The notes under the pieces were generated by a model. That model saw only the letters and a program-made list of their open reading frames with translations. It was not told where the DNA came from and ran no database searches. Positions 4,850-8,496 of a DNA stretch of 8,496 nucleotides are shown one piece after another. Both the position numbers and the translations under genes were made by a program. The first letter of the stretch is position 1; each line of letters starts with the position of its first letter. The stretch spans positions 1 through 8,496 of the forward strand of contig DFHC01000166.1 in NCBI GenBank assembly GCA_002372575.1, read 5' to 3'. The DNA is from a bacterium UBA3734. Lineage in GTDB: Bacteria; Bacteroidota; Bacteroidia; Bacteroidales; Bacteroidaceae.

Positions 4850-6838
4850 TAAGTGTGTTACTTTTTTATCATTCCTGTTCATAAAGCTGACAACATACTC
4901 CTTATCAAAGGTACTGATGTTCACACCTGCTTTATCGTACAAACTGTAAATGAAGTCTGTATTCTTGATAATCAACATCCACTTTGCCTTACACTCGTTA
5001 ATTAAATACCCAGCCAACCGCCTCTGATCTTCTCTCGTAAATGCGTTTTGAGCATAGGTACTGAATTCGCTGTCATAAGGTGGGTCGAGAAAAATAAAAT
5101 CGTTTGCAGTAGGACCTACAGAACGTAGGAACTCTTCAAAATCCAGATTGTATATCTCTGTGTTCTTGAAATGATTTAATAACTCTTGTGACTTGTAATA
5201 CTGCAATTTCTTGCTCAATAGTTTGCTATTATATGCAATCCCACCATACGGCACATTAAAATCTCCTTTTGCGCTATACCTGAACATTCCACTGTAAGCG
5301 TAATTACGAATAAAGAAGAATAACGCACAATGCAATAGGGGGGTCCTTTCAGCAATACTCCGGTCATTGTACAGATAGCGAAAGTTCATATAAACAGCAC
5401 TTTTGATTGCCGTTTCTATGTTATCATTTAAGTCACCATCTGACAACGTGTGTTTTTCTATTTCTAATTCACGCATACGAACCATTTTGCGAAACAAGTT
5501 TGTTTCTATCTCCTTCAGAAGGATACATGGTAATGACGCAAATTCCACACCAATAATATCCAAGATGGACTCTTTGTTATTGCCACAGAATGTATGAATG
5601 AATTCTCTTAACTCACTCTTGCCTATTTGTTCATTTCTATAACCGATATAGGCATCTATTAGCTCAGAATGGGAATGGAAAAAATCAGCAGACTTATTCC
5701 ATGATTCATCCATCATCTCCGCATATCTGAAGAATTCATCATCAGAGTTCTCTATACAACGATATAAGTCTATCAACTCCGAAGAAAAGTCGTTGATGAC
5801 ATATTTCTCCGCTTCAATTCCCATAAATACAGATCCACCTCCAACAAATGGTTCAATAAACCGTTTAAACCCTGGGGCATTTGGAAGGATGTGCTTCAAT
5901 TCTTTCTCTTTTCCACCTGGCCACTTGATGATTGGGGACAGGCCAGATGATATATTGCTTTTTTCTTTTAGCATGGTTTCCTCATTGCTTATGATTCCAA
6001 GAAACAAGTTTAGGTCACGTATTGGAGATTTTGGTAACTCTAATGGTTCTGAAACCACATATATTTTTTTCTCGTCTGTGCTTTTTTGAGCACTTATGTT
6101 TGTTTGAGAAAATAGATTAGTTTGTGATAATTCAACTTCGATTCTTCGTTTGGCTGCTTCAAAGTAAGCATTATCAAGTTCAACACCAATAAACCTACGG
6201 TTGAGATTCAATGCTGCTACACCTGTTGACCCGACTCCCATAAAAGGATCAAAAATGATATCGTTTTCATTAGAAGCAATCATTATCATTTTTTTCAATA
6301 TGACCACAGGTTTCTGAGCAGGATGCTTAGGATTGCTCAGCCGTTCGGGTTTCATGCAGATAGAACTTTCAACATAGTTATGCATTTCTGCCTGTGAGAT
6401 AAAGTTCCATGTGTGTTTCTTGTTCCAACACGTAAATATCATCTCACAACTATTCAAAAAGCCCGCTTTGAATATCTTGGGGGCTGGATTTGTCTTGTGC
6501 CAAATCATAAAATTTGATGTGTCAAACTTATGGTCTAGGCAATTATACCACCTGCCGAGTTGATTATAAGAAGTGAAGATAAATAGATTTCCTGTAGGCT
6601 TCAGTATCCTGATGAATTCATCAGCCCATTCCTCTGGGTTAAAGCCGATCATATCCCACTCCGCAACGTCATTATTCATTGCAGAGCGTCCAGACAATGG
6701 TATGTTTCCCGTCGAGTGTTGACCGAGATTATACGGAGGGTCTGTCAAAATGAAGTCTATCGAATCGTCTGGAATTCGTTTAATGATGTCCCTACTATCA
6801 GCCCTCAGAATACACCTTCTCCAGTTAGGATCTTTCAT
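4826..6838 (-). CDS. Fused DNA adenine methyltransferase: beta-class domain plus D12 (Dam-type) domain
   Basis: 670 residues with two complete methyltransferase domains. Residues about 1-240 are beta-class: motif IV T32-DPPY (33-36) comes first, then HPAQKP (172-177) and the SAM-binding FMGVG (199-203, in FDPFMGVGSTG). This resembles MboII/DpnA-type enzymes, including WHKTNPAP (113-120). A polar linker (about 240-300) leads to an alpha-class D12 domain: KWPGGK (305-310), EPFVGGGSVF (329-338), D350, and DPPY (585-588, in FIFLDPPYDSEF). Both DPPY motifs predict N6-adenine methylation using SAM. The gene overlaps the endonuclease gene by 4 bp (ATGA, 6835-6838), so the two are translationally coupled. 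Two domains suggest that each protects one strand of an asymmetric site, as in M.FokI, although M.FokI joins two domains of the same class. The stop codon lies at the junction with the truncated GNAT gene. Base use is more AT-rich than in the flanks, a sign of transfer. Confidence 0.92.
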   Translation of the reverse strand: MKDPNWRRCILRADSRDIIKRIPDDSIDFILTDPPYNLGQHSTGNIPLSGRSAMNNDVAEWDMIGFNPEEWADEFIRILKPTGNLFIFTSYNQLGRWYNCLDHKFDTSNFMIWHKTNPAPKIFKAGFLNSCEMIFTCWNKKHTWNFISQAEMHNYVESSICMKPERLSNPKHPAQKPVVILKKMIMIASNENDIIFDPFMGVGSTGVAALNLNRRFIGVELDNAYFEAAKRRIEVELSQTNLFSQTNISAQKSTDEKKIYVVSEPLELPKSPIRDLNLFLGIISNEETMLKEKSNISSGLSPIIKWPGGKEKELKHILPNAPGFKRFIEPFVGGGSVFMGIEAEKYVINDFSSELIDLYRCIENSDDEFFRYAEMMDESWNKSADFFHSHSELIDAYIGYRNEQIGKSELREFIHTFCGNNKESILDIIGVEFASLPCILLKEIETNLFRKMVRMRELEIEKHTLSDGDLNDNIETAIKSAVYMNFRYLYNDRSIAERTPLLHCALFFFIRNYAYSGMFRYSAKGDFNVPYGGIAYNSKLLSKKLQYYKSQELLNHFKNTEIYNLDFEEFLRSVGPTANDFIFLDPPYDSEFSTYAQNAFTREDQRRLAGYLINECKAKWMLIIKNTDFIYSLYDKAGVNISTFDKEYVVSFMNRNDKKVTHLLITNYRR

Positions 6839-7761
6839 TGTTCGTTTGGCAAATATGCGTCTTTGATTTTATTTAGAGCCTCGTTTATTAGGTGAGCATT
6901 CTTGGTATATTCATCTATAACTATATTGTATCCTTTATCATCCTTGCATACTAGGTTCCAGAAATCTTTGCTAATACATAGTTCATCATCTGCAAAAAAC
7001 TGTCTCACTCTTCCTTGAGTCCAAGGCCTTCCTTCTCCGTATCTGTTATATGCTGTTGCAAAAAGGATTCGAACATTCTTCTCTGACCCGAGAGTGTTGG
7101 ATAGTATACAAAACTGTTCTAATAATGCCTCTTTTTCAGAACGGGCTTTCTTGTTATCTAAGTCACCCCCAATTTTCAGTTCTATTAAATAGTGCATTCC
7201 TGTTTCCGTATCTCTTAGGTAATAATCACTGACGTGCATCTTACTATGGCTTGCACTTTTGTTTTTGCCTATGATATTCCTATAATCCTCTATACTTGGT
7301 TTCTTGTGATTGACACCTTTTGTATTCTTGTAACACTCTAATAGTTCTGCGATATAATCAGTCTGTGCCTGATATATTACACCTTCCACTTCTTGTGTTA
7401 CTTCGTAGTTCAGTGTGGCTATTTTGATTGCCATCTTTTCCAACATATTACCTAAAGAGCTGTCCAATGATCTTGCAAGAGCTGAATAATACTGTATTTC
7501 AGGACCAAGAGCTGCTATAAACACATTATGAATTTTCATATTTATAGTACCATCCTCGTCATCAACTTCCGATAGATGCCTATCTGAAAATGCAGCTGCA
7601 TAAGCTTCTACAAAACTACTAACAATAGCTCTTATGGCTTTTTCTTTATTTACAGTTTCCCTAACAAGAATCTGATTTAGCCTTGGTAATGTAGTGGTGT
7701 GTGTTACTTGAAACATTGGTACCCCATTTAAAACAGGCAAGCACCAAACCTGCAATTTCAT
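6835..7761 (-). CDS. Type II restriction endonuclease, PD-(D/E)xK fold
   Basis: 308 residues. The candidate catalytic site is D179 followed by E194-L-K196 (SDYYLRDTETG..., then YLIELKIGGDLDNKKA), the spacing and surroundings of a PD-(D/E)xK nuclease. The following KARSEKEALLEQF helix and RILFATAYNR strand continue the fold. It would cut unmodified DNA, while the fused methyltransferase encoded downstream with a 4-bp overlap protects the host. The specific family is uncertain: the ELKIGGDLDNKKA region reminds me of TdeIII-like enzymes, but I cannot confirm it, and a GGNCC specificity would not fit two adenine methylases. Start ATG 7761 is used; ATG 7716 is possible. Neither has a Shine-Dalgarno sequence or a TAnnTTTG promoter nearby, so transcription may read through from the RNA unit at 7778-8112. 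Confidence 0.82.
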   Translation of the reverse strand: MKLQVWCLPVLNGVPMFQVTHTTTLPRLNQILVRETVNKEKAIRAIVSSFVEAYAAAFSDRHLSEVDDEDGTINMKIHNVFIAALGPEIQYYSALARSLDSSLGNMLEKMAIKIATLNYEVTQEVEGVIYQAQTDYIAELLECYKNTKGVNHKKPSIEDYRNIIGKNKSASHSKMHVSDYYLRDTETGMHYLIELKIGGDLDNKKARSEKEALLEQFCILSNTLGSEKNVRILFATAYNRYGEGRPWTQGRVRQFFADDELCISKDFWNLVCKDDKGYNIVIDEYTKNAHLINEALNKIKDAYLPNEQ

Positions 7762-7893
7762 ACTAACATTTTTACCACATAAAGAAAACGTGGGTGCTTA
7801 CATCTGCCTGTTCGTCAATCGCGGCCTACCACAGCCTTGGCAATAAACAGACAGAGAAAACACCCACGCAGGAGTATATAGTACACCCGTAAA

Positions 7894-7928
7894 GTGTGTC
7901 AGAGGGCACACGTACCCTCACGACACAC
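7894..7928. repeat. Apical hairpin of the rod: strong inverted repeat
   Basis: GTGTGTC (7894-7900) pairs with GACACAC (7922-7928), and inside it GAGGG (7902-7906) with CCCTC (7915-7919), leaving loop CACACGTA. It is extended outward by CCGTA/TACGG and GTATATA/TATATAC. It is the most stable part of the predicted RNA and forms on either strand. Confidence 0.8.
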
Positions 7929-8083
7929 TACGGAGTCTGATATATACACACCCCGTGGCAGTTACCTCTGCATTGTTCTTGATTGCCTATTCGATTGTGG
8001 TAGTTTCGATTCGACCAAAAACAAAGCGAAATAACGCCTTCTAATATGTAGTGCTCCACCCATTAACTCCGTCCCTCTCAAAG

Positions 8084-8095
8084 GACATCGATGTC
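8084..8095. repeat. 12-bp perfect palindrome
   Basis: GACATCGATGTC is a perfect palindrome. It lies about 20 nt after the predicted transcription start of the rod RNA and could be a protein-binding operator or a small 5' hairpin. An overlapping GTCC...GGAC pair (8071-8086) offers a competing stem. No function can be assigned. Confidence 0.5.
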
Positions 8096-8115
8096 ACAAC
8101 GAGCGAATGCATCTG

Positions 8116-8123
8116 CAAAATTA
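8116..8123 (-). promoter_or_regulatory. -7 box of the rod RNA transcript
   Basis: TAATTTTG followed by CA on the minus strand, matching TAnnTTTG. The surrounding CTGCAAAnnTACAA and TTGAACCA occur at the same spacing as in the promoter of RNA copy 1 (2161-2187), but the -33 TTTG position reads TACG on the plus strand and is not conserved. Transcription would begin near 8112. Confidence 0.5.
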
Positions 8124-8167
8124 CAAAATTTTCTTGAACCAATACGCCATAATCTACTTTTTTTCTT

Positions 8168-8175
8168 TACCTTTG
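8168..8175 (+). promoter_or_regulatory. -7 box upstream of the 57-aa gene
   Basis: TACCTTTG followed by CA on the plus strand, a full match to the Bacteroidetes -7 pattern. No TTTG is present 19-21 bp upstream. Transcription would begin near 8179, giving a leader of about 38 nt to the ATG at 8217. It is divergent from the rod RNA promoter. Confidence 0.5.
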
Positions 8176-8216
8176 CACACAAGAACTTTATTTTTAACCT
8201 GTAATTGCTTGTGACT

Positions 8217-8390
8217 ATGGGTATTTTGGATTTTGTGAGGAAAGCGATTATCGTTGAGGGCGTGGACCACCTGCTGCATGGCGGAAAAAAGGACTCGCGC
8301 AGCGGCTACGACCCTGGTGCGTGGCGCAGGGATTTGGACAAGGAGAACGACAGCTACCGCCACTTCTACAGCGACGAGGACAATTTCTGA
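8217..8390 (+). CDS. Small hypothetical protein, 57 aa
   Basis: Start ATG 8217 (MGILDFVRKAIIVEGVDHLL), stop TGA 8388-8390. An amphipathic N-terminal segment with little charge (about 1-20) is followed by a very hydrophilic second half rich in Asp, Arg, Ser and Tyr (SGYDPGAWRRDLDKENDSYRHFYSDEDNF). There is no signal peptide, no transmembrane helix of normal length, and no metal or catalytic motif beyond scattered His. I do not recognise a family. Support for it being real comes from the TACCTTTG box about 40 bp upstream and base use like that of the chromosomal genes. A TTG start at 8205 in the same frame is less likely. No functional partner is evident next to it. Confidence 0.6.
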   Translation: MGILDFVRKAIIVEGVDHLLHGGKKDSRSGYDPGAWRRDLDKENDSYRHFYSDEDNF

Positions 8391-8406
8391 CTAAGTCTGG
8401 GTGGTT

Positions 8407-8496
8407 TTATAGCTGCTTCAGCCGCTGGCGACACTGCTCGAGAATGCTGATGAGTTCGTCGGCTGACTCGGCGCGGAGCATGGCGATGCGCGTCTG
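8407..8496 (-). CDS. C-terminal end of an unidentified gene
   Basis: The last 29 codons of a minus-strand gene entering from the right edge, ending at TAA 8407-8409. The visible residues (QTRIAMLRAESADELISILE, then QCRQRLKQL) look like a C-terminal amphipathic helix of a cytoplasmic protein and use GC-rich chromosomal codons. That is too little to assign a family. It converges with the 57-aa gene, whose stop is 16 bp away. Confidence 0.6.
   Translation of the reverse strand, partial: QTRIAMLRAESADELISILEQCRQRLKQL

Larger units (their letters stand above)
7778..8112 (-). ncRNA. Long rod-shaped structured RNA (candidate 6S-like or RM leader RNA)
   Basis: This interval has no credible ORF but folds end to end. 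Pairs from the base inward (plus coordinates): 7791-7796/8057-8062, 7799-7803/8046-8050, 7817-7821/8007-8011, 7826-7833/7996-8003, 7839-7844/7982-7987, 7846-7849/7974-7977, 7852-7856/7966-7970, 7864-7868/7954-7958, 7874-7880/7941-7947, 7887-7891/7929-7933, 7894-7900/7922-7928, 7902-7906/7915-7919, with an 8-nt loop at 7907-7914. Stems are 4-8 bp and separated by small internal loops, except a large bulge at 8016-8045. An alternative stem pairs 7789-7796 with 7861-7868. Such a rod is reminiscent of 6S RNA, but I recognise no 6S sequence. The minus strand is favoured by the -7 box at 8116-8123 and the TTTTCTTT tract (7781-7788) after the last stem. The base composition resembles the chromosome rather than the AT-rich RM genes. 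Confidence 0.5.

Noticed and set aside
7050..7232. Plus-strand 60-codon frame within the endonuclease gene
   Set aside because: Antisense to the catalytic region of the endonuclease, with no promoter and no family likeness.
7778..8112. tmRNA, RNase P RNA or tRNA identity for the structured region
   Set aside because: I find no tRNA-like ends or CCA, no tmRNA 5' signature, and no RNase P conserved core such as GAGGAAAGTCC. The single-rod shape also differs from all three.

Overview
The window looks like chromosomal DNA of a Bacteroidales bacterium, probably Prevotella-like. The evidence is the repeated Bacteroidetes promoter pattern (TTTG, 19-20 bp, TAnnTTTG) in front of genes and small RNAs, Shine-Dalgarno-poor starts, and families typical of the order: DUF7010, DUF4112, and a P. 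gingivalis-like Fe/cambialistic superoxide dismutase. The genus is inference.

Layout. Positions 1-455 (-) hold the 5' part of tyrS, carrying an in-frame palindromic repeat that adds about 29 residues. A tandemly duplicated promoter lies upstream (485-593). Next on the minus strand are a DUF7010 membrane protein (611-1144) and sodB (1183-1773), probably co-transcribed. Positions 1884-2250 hold a doubtful 72-codon ORF and a short minus-strand RNA with its own promoter and terminator. A secreted thioredoxin-like protein (2254-2769, -) is divergent from a DUF4112 membrane protein (3055-3543, +). A second RNA of the same cassette type (about 3725-3812, -) lies antisense to the region just upstream of a flavin reductase gene (3863-4426, +). 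Three 33-bp tandem repeats then precede a small antitoxin-like gene (4552-4707, +) and a GNAT-acetyltransferase gene that stops after about 35 family-like residues (4724-4849, +).

The GNAT gene is cut off by an AT-rich, minus-strand restriction-modification module. This is a PD-(D/E)xK endonuclease (6835-7761) overlapping by 4 bp a 670-aa protein that fuses two adenine methyltransferases of different classes: a beta-class domain followed by a D12/Dam-type domain (4826-6838). Two different methylating domains suggest an asymmetric target sequence, each domain protecting one strand.

Upstream of the endonuclease, 7778-8112 carries no convincing gene. It can fold into a remarkably long, regularly interrupted rod of about 270 nt, followed on the minus strand by a T-rich tract and preceded by a TAnnTTTG box. 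I read it as a structured non-coding RNA; 6S RNA is one candidate and an RM leader RNA another. The window ends with a small plus-strand gene of unknown function (8217-8390) and the last 29 codons of an unidentified minus-strand gene (8407-8496).

The most interesting items are the rod RNA beside the RM module, the mixed-class methyltransferase fusion inserted into a GNAT toxin-like gene, the pair of related sRNA cassettes, and the palindromic repeat inside tyrS.
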